DNA of 64,000 nt from Thiobaca trueperi (GTDB lineage: Bacteria > Pseudomonadota > Gammaproteobacteria > Chromatiales > Chromatiaceae): positions 186,001-250,000 of the forward strand of contig NZ_SMAO01000005.1 of NCBI RefSeq assembly GCF_004342175.1, in the 5' to 3' direction. The notes under the pieces were generated by a model that saw only the letters and a program-made list of their open reading frames with translations, did no database searches and was not told the DNA's origin. Position numbers and translations under genes: made by a program. Shown here piece by piece: positions 48,888-55,525 of this stretch (within the stretch, counting starts at the first letter, position 1; every line of letters starts with the position of its first letter).

Positions 48888-49079
48888 TAAACCGCGTCCA
48901 GAGTGATAGAAGTTGTTTCGAATGGGGGCGACCTTGCTGCAACCAACGACGTTCGGTGCAACGCGGTTTAGATGAAATTTTAAAATCAATTGTTTAAACC
49001 GCGTCTCCACTGAAGTTGGTGACATCCCCAGAGTTAAACTCAAACTGAGAATTACGTATATCGCGCTGGACGCGGTTTA
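48888..49079. mobile_element. MITE-like repeat pair (TAAACCGCGTC family), locus 1
   Basis: Two units in tandem. Unit 1 (48888-48970) runs from TAAACCGCGTC to ACGCGGTTTA; unit 2 (48995-49079) from TAAACCGCGTC to GACGCGGTTTA. Each is about 84 bp with 10-11-bp terminal inverted repeats, joined by a 24-bp AT-rich linker. No coding capacity. It fills most of the 322-bp gap between spoVR and the L,D-transpeptidase gene. A related pair is at 51598. Confidence 0.7.
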
Positions 49080-49207
49080 GCCCTGACGTTCATCCATTGC
49101 CAGCGAAACTTGACCCAATGCACCGACACTGTCGGTTCCCATCGTCGGCTCACGCACACAATCCTGTATAGTTGCCGCTCTTTGCGCCGGTCCTGGAAGG
49201 AGGGACG

Positions 49208-50914
49208 ATGCCATTTTCCGTTTACCTGAGACTCGTCTCTCTGCTGCTGATCCTGATGCCGGTCCTGGCGTCGGCCAATACGCTGCTGGGCAACACGCTT
49301 GATTCGCTCCGCGAGCCCAAAACAGCGGCCCTGGATGGTGTGCCGCTACTGTCTGGCCGTCTGCTCGCCGAGTTCTATGCGCAGCGGGACAACGCGCTGG
49401 TCTGGACCGATCCGGCCCGGATCGATGCGCTGTTGCAGGTGGTCGAGGCCAGTCCAGCCGAAGGTTTTGTCCCCGAAGATTTTCATGTCGCGACTCTGCG
49501 TCTGCTGCGTGAGCCGCGTGCATTCGATGCCCTGTCCGAATCCGCGCGCATCGCCGCAGACATCAAGCTGAGCGATGCGCTGCTGCGTTATGTCCATCAC
49601 ACCCGTTTCGGCAAACTCGATCCCGTTGCGGTTGATCGCAAATGGAATGATCGGGCGCCCGTTCCTGCCGAGCGACTGATCGCCGACATGCGGGGCGCGC
49701 TGGAGGCAGCCGACCTCCAGGCGTTTCTGGCGTCCCGCTTGTCGTATCCCTTCTGGTATGAGCACCTCAGGCAGGCACTGAACCAGTCCGCTGGCGCGGC
49801 GCGTCTGGCGGGTGTGCCACCTGTGCCGCCCGGCCCGGCGCTGGTCAAGGGCAACCGTGGTCCGCGCGTCGCCCTGCTGCGTGAGCGTCTGCATCGGCTC
49901 GGCGATCAGGGCGCGCCGCTCTCGGCGACCCCCGATCTGTTCGACGACGCCCTGCACGCCGAGGTCGTCACCTTTCAGCGTCGTTTCAAACTGTCTGCCG
50001 ATGGCGTCGTCGGTCCCGCCACGATTGCCGCCATCAACACCCCCTTCGATGCCAGGAAAGTCGAGCGGATGCGCATCAATCTGGAGCGCATGCGCTGGCT
50101 CTATGACGACCTGTCGGCGGACTATGTCTTCGTCGATGTCGCCAATTACATGGCGCATGTGGTGCGGGATGGCGACATCGTCTGGAGTACGCGCGTCGTT
50201 GTGGGAGCGGAGGACGCGCAGACGCCCATGTTCCGGGACAACATGGATCATCTGGTCTTCAACCCCACCTGGACGGTGCCGATCTCGATCCAGAAAAAGA
50301 TGGGAAAGGTTTCCGCCAGCTATACCCTGGTTGATCGGCAGACCGGGCGCAAATTCAGCGGTGGCGACGCCAGCAACTACAAACGCTACCGGGTCATCCA
50401 GCAACCGGGTCCGCGCAATGCCCTGGGACAGGTCAAGTTCATGTTCCCGAACCGGCACTCGGTTTATCTCCATGACACACCCAGCAAGGCGCTGTTCGGG
50501 CGCTCGACCCGCGCGCTCAGTCATGGCTGCGTGCGGGTGCAGAATCCCACCCGGCTGGCCGAAATGCTGCTCAATCGGCCCGACTGGGATCAGGCACGCA
50601 TCGCAACTGTGATTCAGGGTGAGCGGACCCGCTATGTGAATCTGGATCGGCCCCTGCCCGTGCTGCTCTATTATCTGACGGCGAAGGCGGACGAGCAGGG
50701 CGCGGTCAGTTTCAGGTCCGATGTCTACGGACGCGATCAACGGTTGCAGGAACTGTTCGCCGAGCCCGTGCTCAGTGCCCGCATCGCCTTCGAGCCGCCG
50801 GTCACGGCACCGCCGCCTGACGCGGAACCGGCAGACGGAGAGGAAGCGGACAGGCCGCTCCAGGTCAACACTGAATCGCAGAATGGTGTACGCCTGACCC
50901 AGGCCGATGACTAG
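49208..50914 (+). CDS. L,D-transpeptidase (YcbB/LdtD-like)
   Basis: 568 residues, exported. It forms 3-3 cross-links in peptidoglycan. Signal peptide MPFSVYLRLVSLLLILMPVL ends near ASA-NT (residue 23). A peptidoglycan-binding domain spans about 213-280 (VKGNRGPRVALLRERLHRLG, GVVGPATIAAIN). The YkuD catalytic domain has HDTPSKALFGRSTRALSHGC with catalytic Cys 441 and His 439, plus the capping insertion typical of YcbB. ATG 49208 is chosen for its strong site GGAAGGAGG; an upstream in-frame ATG at 49172 would break the signal peptide. The acidic Pro-rich C-terminal tail is unlike E. coli YcbB. Confidence 0.92.
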   Translation: MPFSVYLRLVSLLLILMPVLASANTLLGNTLDSLREPKTAALDGVPLLSGRLLAEFYAQRDNALVWTDPARIDALLQVVEASPAEGFVPEDFHVATLRLLREPRAFDALSESARIAADIKLSDALLRYVHHTRFGKLDPVAVDRKWNDRAPVPAERLIADMRGALEAADLQAFLASRLSYPFWYEHLRQALNQSAGAARLAGVPPVPPGPALVKGNRGPRVALLRERLHRLGDQGAPLSATPDLFDDALHAEVVTFQRRFKLSADGVVGPATIAAINTPFDARKVERMRINLERMRWLYDDLSADYVFVDVANYMAHVVRDGDIVWSTRVVVGAEDAQTPMFRDNMDHLVFNPTWTVPISIQKKMGKVSASYTLVDRQTGRKFSGGDASNYKRYRVIQQPGPRNALGQVKFMFPNRHSVYLHDTPSKALFGRSTRALSHGCVRVQNPTRLAEMLLNRPDWDQARIATVIQGERTRYVNLDRPLPVLLYYLTAKADEQGAVSFRSDVYGRDQRLQELFAEPVLSARIAFEPPVTAPPPDAEPADGEEADRPLQVNTESQNGVRLTQADD

Positions 50915-50996
50915 TCCGTGGTTGCTGTCTTCTGACCCTGGATGCACATTTCAGGCGTGTCCGCAACCCGTTCAGCTTGAAGGATTATGAGTAAAT

Positions 50997-51022
50997 TCGA
51001 GAAGATGCATCCATCTTCTCGA
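50997..51022. repeat. Perfect 11-bp hairpin downstream of the L,D-transpeptidase gene
   Basis: TCGAGAAGATG, loop CATC, CATCTTCTCGA. No T run follows, so it is not a standard terminator; it may be an RNA-stability element or an operator. Confidence 0.5.
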
Positions 51023-51089
51023 TCAGAGGAATCAGTCCCGATGTCGTTTGATCAGGGGTAGCCTTGAACCCGGACTAGCATGTAGAATC

Positions 51090-51115
51090 GGCCCCGGATC
51101 GAAAAAGCCGGGGCC
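51090..51115. repeat. GC-rich hairpin before the RlpA-like gene
   Basis: GGCCCCGG (51090-51097), 10-base loop rich in A, CCGGGGCC (51108-51115). No clear T run on either strand. It lies 45 bp before the start of the RlpA-like gene. Confidence 0.45.
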
Positions 51116-51159
51116 TTCCGAGGCGCCCAAACACCAAACGACATACGAGAGGAAGCGTT

Positions 51160-51600
51160 TTGGTTAAACGACGCAAATGGCTATCCCCAATTCTACTGAC
51201 ACTTTCAATCCTGCCAATCGTGCCGGCACAGGCAATCGTGACTGAAGGCACGGCCTCCTATTACGCAGATCGCTTTGACGGCCGACGGACCGCCAGTGGC
51301 GAACGGTTCGACAAAGATGCACTGACGGCCGCCCACCGGACCTTGAGTTTCGGTACCAGGGTGATGGTGACCAACAAGGCCAATGGCCGCTCAGTCGAAG
51401 TCATCATCAATGATCGTGGTCCTTATGGGCACGGTCGCACCATTGATCTCTCAAAAAGCGCCGCTAAAGAGATCGGCATGCTGGGCAGAGGAGTGGCCCG
51501 GGTCGAACTCCAGATCCTGGACGACGACAGCGTTTCTCTTCCCTCCGGCTCCAGCCCCAGGCTTGCGGCCGCTCAACAGATCATGATGGATCTCTTCTAA
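51160..51600 (+). CDS. RlpA-like septal ring lytic transglycosylase (short form)
   Basis: 146 residues, exported: signal peptide [19 protein letters not shown] ending PAQA (about residue 25). The double-psi beta-barrel core shows [58 protein letters not shown] and [20 protein letters not shown]. RlpA cleaves naked glycan strands; this version lacks a SPOR domain and a lipobox. The start is TTG 51160, preceded by GAGAGGAAG. The TAA stop is the first three bases of a MITE-like repeat, so the original C terminus may have been altered. Confidence 0.88.
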   Translation: MVKRRKWLSPILLTLSILPIVPAQAIVTEGTASYYADRFDGRRTASGERFDKDALTAAHRTLSFGTRVMVTNKANGRSVEVIINDRGPYGHGRTIDLSKSAAKEIGMLGRGVARVELQILDDDSVSLPSGSSPRLAAAQQIMMDLF

Positions 51601-51733
51601 ACCGCGTTCAGCGTGACCACCACCTTTGGTGGCCTGCTTCAATCTTCGCGGCCACCCCTGACCTTTGCTGAGACGCGGTTTAAATGGTTTTCAAATAAAC
51701 CACTTAAACCGCGTCTACGCCAAGGCTGGCGAG
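51598..51733. mobile_element. MITE-like repeat pair (TAAACCGCGTC family), locus 2
   Basis: Unit 3 (51598-51682) runs from TAAACCGCGTT to GACGCGGTTTA. After a 22-bp AT-rich linker a truncated unit 4 begins TAAACCGCGTC at 51705 and resembles the left end of unit 2 to about 51733, with no right end. The same unit-linker-unit layout occurs at 48888. Confidence 0.65.
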
Positions 51734-51810
51734 TTCAGATAATACCCGCTCACCGCAAAAACGGCGCACGCCAGACTGGACGGAACGCCATCCGCCTCCG
51801 GTTATCGATT
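51734..51810. other. Rest of the RlpA-FHA gap, left of the methyltransferase remnant
   Basis: Together with the MITE-like locus and the remnant this makes a 396-bp stretch without an intact gene. On the minus strand a stop codon in frame with the methyltransferase remnant lies at 51802-51804. Nothing else is recognised here. Confidence 0.4.
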
Positions 51811-51900
51811 GCCGGTCTTCCCGAAGTGCAGACACAGGCCAGCCGATGGCTGAAGAGCGCCCGTTTGCGGAAATCAGCCGCCAGAGCGCATATCATGGCC
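51811..51900 (-). pseudogene. Remnant of the 3' end of a methyltransferase gene
   Basis: Positions 51811-51881 match 52735-52806 (end of the intact methyltransferase gene) at 62 of 72 aligned positions with one 1-base gap, same orientation. The encoded peptide ALAADFRKRALFSHRLA parallels ALAVAAGFHERAFFGHRLA of the intact protein, then the gap shifts the frame. In the corrected frame the remnant would end HFGKTGNR-stop. The FHA gene lies between the two copies. Confidence 0.75.
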
Positions 51901-51996
51901 CATGATGGATAATGCGACGGGGTCGGCACAGACATCGATGACGCGCAGTCGGCCTGGGATAAACACGCCACCAACATCAATATGGAGCCTTGATCC

Positions 51997-52701
51997 ATGC
52001 CTTTTTTGCGACTGTACTCAGGCGGAACTCTCCAAAAACAGTGGGAGCTGGGAGCCAACCGTCTCACTATCGGCCGCGCGACAGACAACGATATCGTTCT
52101 CCAGAATCCCGAAGTCTCCAAATATCACGCGCACATCGAAACCGACGGCCACGACTACATCCTGGTCGATGACGGCAGCGCAAATGGCGTCTTCGTGAAC
52201 ACGAGGAAGGTCGGCCGACACACGCTCGCCTTTTGGGATGAGATCCAGATCCACACCCATAAGCTGGTGTTTATGTCAACGGCCAGATTGCCTGGTGAAA
52301 CGACAGGGCAGGAGGTTCAAAAGCAACCTGAGCTGAAGCAATCCGAAACAGTCCTCATGAAGGCCGCCGACATGGCCTCGCTGCGCAGAAAACTGGAGGA
52401 ATCCCGCGTCGCCTACATCACGGTCGTCGCTTCGGGTGTCAAAATACTGTTGGAAAAGAAAGACTTCACTCTGGGTCGCAGCTGTAACAGCGACCTGCGC
52501 TGCGGCGGCTGGTTCGCTCCCAAACTGGCTGCGACGATTCAGCAGCGCCAGGACGGCCACTACCTGATTCCCGCTAGGCCGGGACGAGTGTTTGTCAACG
52601 GAGAATATCCTCGCGATCCCGTTCGGCTGGTGGACAACTCCGACCTGAAGGTCCAGGGGATTTCACTGAAATATTATTTCCGGGCGATCGACGGCGGCTG
52701 A
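51997..52701 (+). CDS. FHA-domain protein with a second FHA-like half
   Basis: 234 residues, no signal peptide. An N-terminal FHA domain (about 1-85) has the phosphothreonine-binding pattern RLTIGRATDNDIVLQ, VSKYHAHIE (residues 40-48) and DGSANGVFVN. The C-terminal half (about 140-225) repeats an FHA-like order, ILLEKKDFTLGRSCNSDLRC and GRVFVNGEYPRD, but lacks the Ser-x-x-His core, so it may not bind phosphopeptides. FHA proteins read Ser/Thr kinase signals; no kinase gene adjoins it. ATG 51997 follows GGAG. Its 3' end overlaps the convergent methyltransferase gene by 39 bp. Confidence 0.85.
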   Translation: MPFLRLYSGGTLQKQWELGANRLTIGRATDNDIVLQNPEVSKYHAHIETDGHDYILVDDGSANGVFVNTRKVGRHTLAFWDEIQIHTHKLVFMSTARLPGETTGQEVQKQPELKQSETVLMKAADMASLRRKLEESRVAYITVVASGVKILLEKKDFTLGRSCNSDLRCGGWFAPKLAATIQQRQDGHYLIPARPGRVFVNGEYPRDPVRLVDNSDLKVQGISLKYYFRAIDGG

Positions 52702-53370
52702 ACCGCGATCAGGCAGGGGGAAAGGCCCCCGACCGCCAGTCTTCTCGAAGTGCATGACATAGGCCAGCCGATGGCCGAAGAACGCCCGTTCATGGAAACC
52801 AGCCGCGACCGCAAGCGCGGTCAGCCTGCCGCGCGGCTGGAAATGCGGGTCGAAGATCACCTCAGTGACTGAGAGGATGCCGCCGGGCCTGAGCGCCTCG
52901 AACAGCTCGCGCAGCGCGGCGGCCTGATTCGGAATCTCGCCCAGCACCGTCACCAGCAGGACACGGTCGAACCGCTCGTGCCCCAGCATGCCGTCGCCCA
53001 GCCCGGCGTGCAGACGCTCGACGTTGGTCAGCCCGGCGGCTTTCGTCCGCTCCGCCAACCGCGCCAGCATCCCCGACTGGAGATCCATCGCCACCACCCG
53101 TCCGCTCGGGCCGATCCGCTCCGCCACCGGAATCGTCAGCCGGCCCGGTCCGCAGCCCGCATCCAGCACGCTCATGCCCGGCTCCAGCCCCAGTTGCTCC
53201 ACAATGAAGGCCGCTCGATTGGTTTTCGTGAAGGGGTTGTCCAGCTCCACCATCCAGCGCAGCCAGACAGGGCAGGGGAGTGAGTGACGACGCGACGCCA
53301 GCCGCCAGAGTGCCGTGATGACCAGCAGGGCGAGCGCGGTGCCGATGAAGAGGTTGGCAGAGGTGGTCAT
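52663..53370 (-). CDS. Class I SAM-dependent methyltransferase, membrane-anchored
   Basis: 235 residues. An N-terminal membrane segment (SANLFIGTALALLVITALW) is followed by a Rossmann methyltransferase fold: motif I SVLDAGCGPGRLTIPVA (about 67-83), acidic RVVAMDLQSGML, and VLLVTVLGEIPN. The substrate is unknown. The last 21 or so residues (after HFEKTGGR) extend antisense into the FHA gene and have no counterpart in the remnant copy at 51811, suggesting that the original stop was lost when the FHA segment came in. Confidence 0.85.
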   Translation of the reverse strand: MTTSANLFIGTALALLVITALWRLASRRHSLPCPVWLRWMVELDNPFTKTNRAAFIVEQLGLEPGMSVLDAGCGPGRLTIPVAERIGPSGRVVAMDLQSGMLARLAERTKAAGLTNVERLHAGLGDGMLGHERFDRVLLVTVLGEIPNQAAALRELFEALRPGGILSVTEVIFDPHFQPRGRLTALAVAAGFHERAFFGHRLAYVMHFEKTGGRGPFPLPDRGSAAVDRPEIIFQ

Positions 53371-53421
53371 GAGATTGGGCGCCGTGACGGTTCACGAAGA
53401 AGCGGCGATTCTACGGCGTGG

Positions 53422-53447
53422 GGCGCAATAGCGCAGCGTATTGCGCC
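53422..53447. repeat. GGCGCAATA palindromic repeat, copy 1
   Basis: 26 bp: GGCGCAATA at the left, TATTGCGCC at the right, centre GCGCAGCG. Its reverse complement matches the copy at 53563 at 25 of 26 positions, so the two copies face each other. Confidence 0.75.
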
Positions 53448-53562
53448 GAAAGGAAGCCGCTGCCGAGGTCGCCGTTTGGCGGTGAAATGCCATGCATCAT
53501 CGAGCCGGAGCGGTGTGTGAGATTGATCATGCTCGGCAGTGGGTGGCGGTTCCCTCGCATGC

Positions 53563-53588
53563 GGCGCAATACGCTGCGTTATTGCGCC
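53563..53588. repeat. GGCGCAATA palindromic repeat, copy 2 (inverted)
   Basis: 26 bp: GGCGCAATACGCTGCGTTAT, then TGCGCC. Inverted partner of 53422-53447, 115 bp away; the pair resembles a REP doublet. Confidence 0.75.
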
Positions 53589-53691
53589 CTACGCGGGCTA
53601 TGAGGGTTGAATGTTTGCCACAAGGCAAGGTCATCGCCGCAGTGGGGCGGATTGCTCCGCCCCATGACTACCTGGAAGCAGTCTCCCTGTC

Positions 53692-53811
53692 TCAGAAGAG
53701 ACTCAGTTGACCAGGGTATGAGCGCCAATGCTCGCGAACACTCTCCCAGCGTCCGAATCGATATCGGACGTAGGTGCTCACATGCACCGGTTTATCGTTC
53801 GAGTAAGCCAT
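53692..53811 (-). CDS. Unrecognised 39-residue basic protein
   Basis: A 40-codon gene starting ATG 53811, with the excellent ribosome binding site TTAGGAGAG 6 nt upstream. The product begins MAYSNDKPVHVSTYVRYRFG, continues RWESVREHWRSYPGQLSLF and is rich in Arg, Tyr and Trp. The spacing of VHV-x-x-Y-x-R and VREHWRS recalls short VHVxxYtR-type proteins found in many bacteria, but I cannot name a family. It is divergent from the candidate small RNA starting near 53886. Supported by the ribosome binding site and the protein-like composition; not by any homology search. Confidence 0.6.
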   Translation of the reverse strand: MAYSNDKPVHVSTYVRYRFGRWESVREHWRSYPGQLSLF

Positions 53812-53849
53812 AAAAGGCTCTCCTAACGAAAAGATGGGAAGGTTTTAGC

Positions 53850-53879
53850 TTGCTCGGTTCGAAAAACTGGCACTATACT
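53850..53879 (+). promoter_or_regulatory. Promoter of the candidate small RNA
   Basis: TTGCTC (53850-53855), 18-bp spacer, TATACT (53874-53879). It points to a start near 53886, directly ahead of a structured segment ending in a terminator. Confidence 0.6.
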
Positions 53880-53885
53880 GAGCCT

Positions 53886-53993
53886 GTCTGTAGCAAAGAC
53901 AGCCAGTAGTGCGAGTCGATCCGAGTGGTCAGGCAGACCCTCTTTCGCCTCACCAAAAGGCCCAGAAGTGTTAGCGCACTTCTCGGGCTTTTT
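53886..53993 (+). ncRNA. Candidate small RNA, about 108 nt
   Basis: Between a sigma70-like promoter and a rho-independent terminator with no open frame that suits a protein. Predicted elements: hairpin CTGTCT-GTAGCAA-AGACAG (53884-53902), hairpin GAG-T-GGTC-AGGCA-GACC-CTC (53923-53942, one bulge), then the terminator at 53960. It carries no GGA-rich loops of the CsrB/RsmY type and no 4.5S or 6S signature. Its identity is unknown. Confidence 0.55.
53960..53993 (+). terminator. Terminator of the candidate small RNA, probably bidirectional
   Basis: GCCCAGAAGTG, loop TTAGCG, CACTTCTCGGGC (one bulged C), then TTTTT. The other strand has TTTT just beyond the stem, so it could also end minus-strand transcripts from the HEPN cassette. 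Confidence 0.85.
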
Positions 53994-54055
53994 ACTTGAT
54001 AACGACGCGATACTGATTTCATCGCATCTTGTGTCCGAATACAGCAATCTCTTCA

Positions 54056-54130
54056 TCAAGCTCCGTGAATCACAAAGCTCGCAAACTGTTTACTTTCCAC
54101 CAACCAAATTCGCTCACTCATCGCCATCAT
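54056..54130 (-). pseudogene. Remnant of the 3' end of an nrdG gene
   Basis: The minus strand reads MMAMSERIWLVESKQFASFV, IHGA, stop, which parallels the last residues of the intact NrdG (AMPMSERIGLVERERFGRFV, VRGK, stop) with the stop in the same place. The DNA 54065-54130 aligns without gaps to 55535-55600, exactly 1470 bp away and in direct orientation; the core 54095-54127 differs at only a few bases. The HEPN cassette lies between the two copies. Confidence 0.75.
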
Positions 54131-54185
54131 AGCTCGCGTAAACCTATCCTAACCTATGCGGGCTTGAATTATCTTGTTGGGCAAT

Positions 54186-54704
54186 TCACAAGTACTCACG
54201 AGAGAACCTAACAAGCTCATCTATGTAACCGATCCCTGTGTTTAAACTAGGAACGTAAAGTGTCGGATGTGCACATTGGTTCCTGGTTGCCAAATGACCC
54301 TGCAATATCCGTAAACGTGCTTTTCCAATATGCCCCACTTCTTTGGCTACATCTATTATCTGTGCTTCTCCCACATTCTCTTTCAGCTCAGTTAAATCTC
54401 TGAATTTCCATGCTGCCCTTTTTATCCGTATGTCAGCTTCTCTGGCAGAGAAGAGAGACAGCGCGAAGATTTCAAAGAATCCGCACCAAGCCATAACCAT
54501 TCCCGCCCGAGTACAACCTGTTTCCAAGCACCGAATTGATTCCTGGAAGTATTCTTGGATGTCAATTGGCGCGCCGGATAGATGATTAAGCAGAGACTCC
54601 AGGTGGATGATGCGCGACCTGGATACTTCATGAGCAGCAAGAATCTTGTGGGCTTCTTTCTCTGCCGCTTTTGCCCGTTTTTTCCAGTCTTCGATTGAAA
54701 ACAC
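54186..54704 (-). CDS. HEPN-motif protein, possible ribonuclease
   Basis: 172 residues, mostly helical. N-terminal coiled-coil-like helix (DWKKRAKAAEKEAHKILAAH), a central segment with CLETGCTRAGMVMAWCGFFE, and near the C terminus ATRNQCAHPTLYVPS, which carries the R-x4-H signature (Arg 141 and His 146 by this start) of HEPN RNases. Such proteins act in abortive-infection and toxin-antitoxin systems, or as non-catalytic relatives. The GTG at 54704 has GGTGA 6 nt upstream; a TTG at 54710 directly abuts the preceding stop. Translationally coupled to the gene upstream. The function here is inferred from the motif only. Confidence 0.6.
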   Translation of the reverse strand: MFSIEDWKKRAKAAEKEAHKILAAHEVSRSRIIHLESLLNHLSGAPIDIQEYFQESIRCLETGCTRAGMVMAWCGFFEIFALSLFSAREADIRIKRAAWKFRDLTELKENVGEAQIIDVAKEVGHIGKARLRILQGHLATRNQCAHPTLYVPSLNTGIGYIDELVRFSREYL

Positions 54705-54710
54705 AAGCAA

Positions 54711-55445
54711 TCACCCAGGGAACAGGTGGCGGCGAAGTGCCTTGAAAAGTTCTTCGTATACCTCAGGCTTATCCGTCTCCGGAAGTTGTAGTTGGATGTT
54801 GATGGCGATTGTCGGTGAACCAAACGTAGTTCCGGCGTTGACTACAGGGTGAGTCGTACTAATTGGAGTAGGCGTCGCAGTCTCAACTTGCGCTATCAGG
54901 AGTGACACTTCTGTACTTTGACTTTCGTCTATCGGTTCTGCTGATGCTGATTGCGGGACGGTGGTTGCAACACGCAACTTTCCGGCGTTTTCCTCGATCA
55001 ACCCAGATAGGAGCAGCAAATCAGTTATAGTTTTCGCGCCAGTTTTATTCGCTTTCGTGTTCTTCGATTCAGAAGCGAAGAGAATGTGACGCATGACATC
55101 ATCAGATGCCATGCCACCCTTAATGCGTATAGTTGAAACAATATTTGACAAGAACTCACTGCCTCGAATTACTTCTCGCCAAGAGGCGGATATTTCTTCT
55201 TGGAGATTATGCTCAAGGGCGCGTGATAGCTTTCGTCCCGTATCAGTGATTTGTTTCTTTCTCGCGCCTGCAATTATTCCCGCTTGCGTTAAGAATGGGT
55301 TGTTCGGGCTAATCGTCGTCCTGCCTATTGCAGTTAACTTAGAGAGTGTTTCGAGATCGACTTCTTTGCCTACATGACCGTAGCCCTTGATTATCTTTTC
55401 AAGTTCTCCGCGAGACGAAGAGGGCAAATTAATTTGATCAGCCAT
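54711..55445 (-). CDS. DUF5343-like protein of the HEPN cassette
   Basis: 244 residues. The N-terminal two thirds looks like a winged-helix-type fold (LEKIIKGYGHVGKEVDLETL, NNPFLTQAGIIAGARKKQIT). The extreme C terminus INIQLQLPETDKPEVYEELF, KALRRHL resembles, from memory, the end of DUF5343 proteins. A Thr/Ser/Pro-rich linker (about 165-205) joins the two. ATG 55445 is chosen because AAGGGGAG precedes it; an earlier in-frame start at 55529 would overlap nrdG. Stop and HEPN start are contiguous, so the two form one operon. The region is visibly AT-richer than its surroundings. Role unknown. Confidence 0.5.
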   Translation of the reverse strand: MADQINLPSSSRGELEKIIKGYGHVGKEVDLETLSKLTAIGRTTISPNNPFLTQAGIIAGARKKQITDTGRKLSRALEHNLQEEISASWREVIRGSEFLSNIVSTIRIKGGMASDDVMRHILFASESKNTKANKTGAKTITDLLLLSGLIEENAGKLRVATTVPQSASAEPIDESQSTEVSLLIAQVETATPTPISTTHPVVNAGTTFGSPTIAINIQLQLPETDKPEVYEELFKALRRHLFPG

Positions 55446-55525
55446 CGAATACTCCCCTTTTGAAGGTGATTTCCATATTGATTGCGTAGTTCGGCTATTT
55501 TGCCAAACGTTAGCCCATGAGCTTG

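Larger units (their letters stand above)
53371..53691. other. Repeat-rich intergenic stretch
   Basis: Start of an 815-bp region that has only one very small gene and a candidate RNA. It holds the two inverted palindromes listed separately and a third hairpin, TGGGGCGGA-TTGC-TCCGCCCCA, at 53643-53664. No gene of family-like sequence is seen here on either strand. Confidence 0.5.

Noticed and set aside
49346-50947. 533-codon open frame antisense to the L,D-transpeptidase gene
   Set aside because: The plus-strand gene has a signal peptide, catalytic motif and strong ribosome binding site; the antisense frame has none.
53919-53973. Possible 21-codon leader peptide (GTG start, stop inside the terminator) within the candidate small RNA
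   Set aside because: No downstream gene on that strand that it could attenuate, no run of regulatory codons, and no ribosome binding site.
53823-54059. Minus-strand open frame of 78 codons across the small-RNA region
   Set aside because: It crosses the promoter, hairpins and terminator, lacks a ribosome binding site and has no recognisable sequence.
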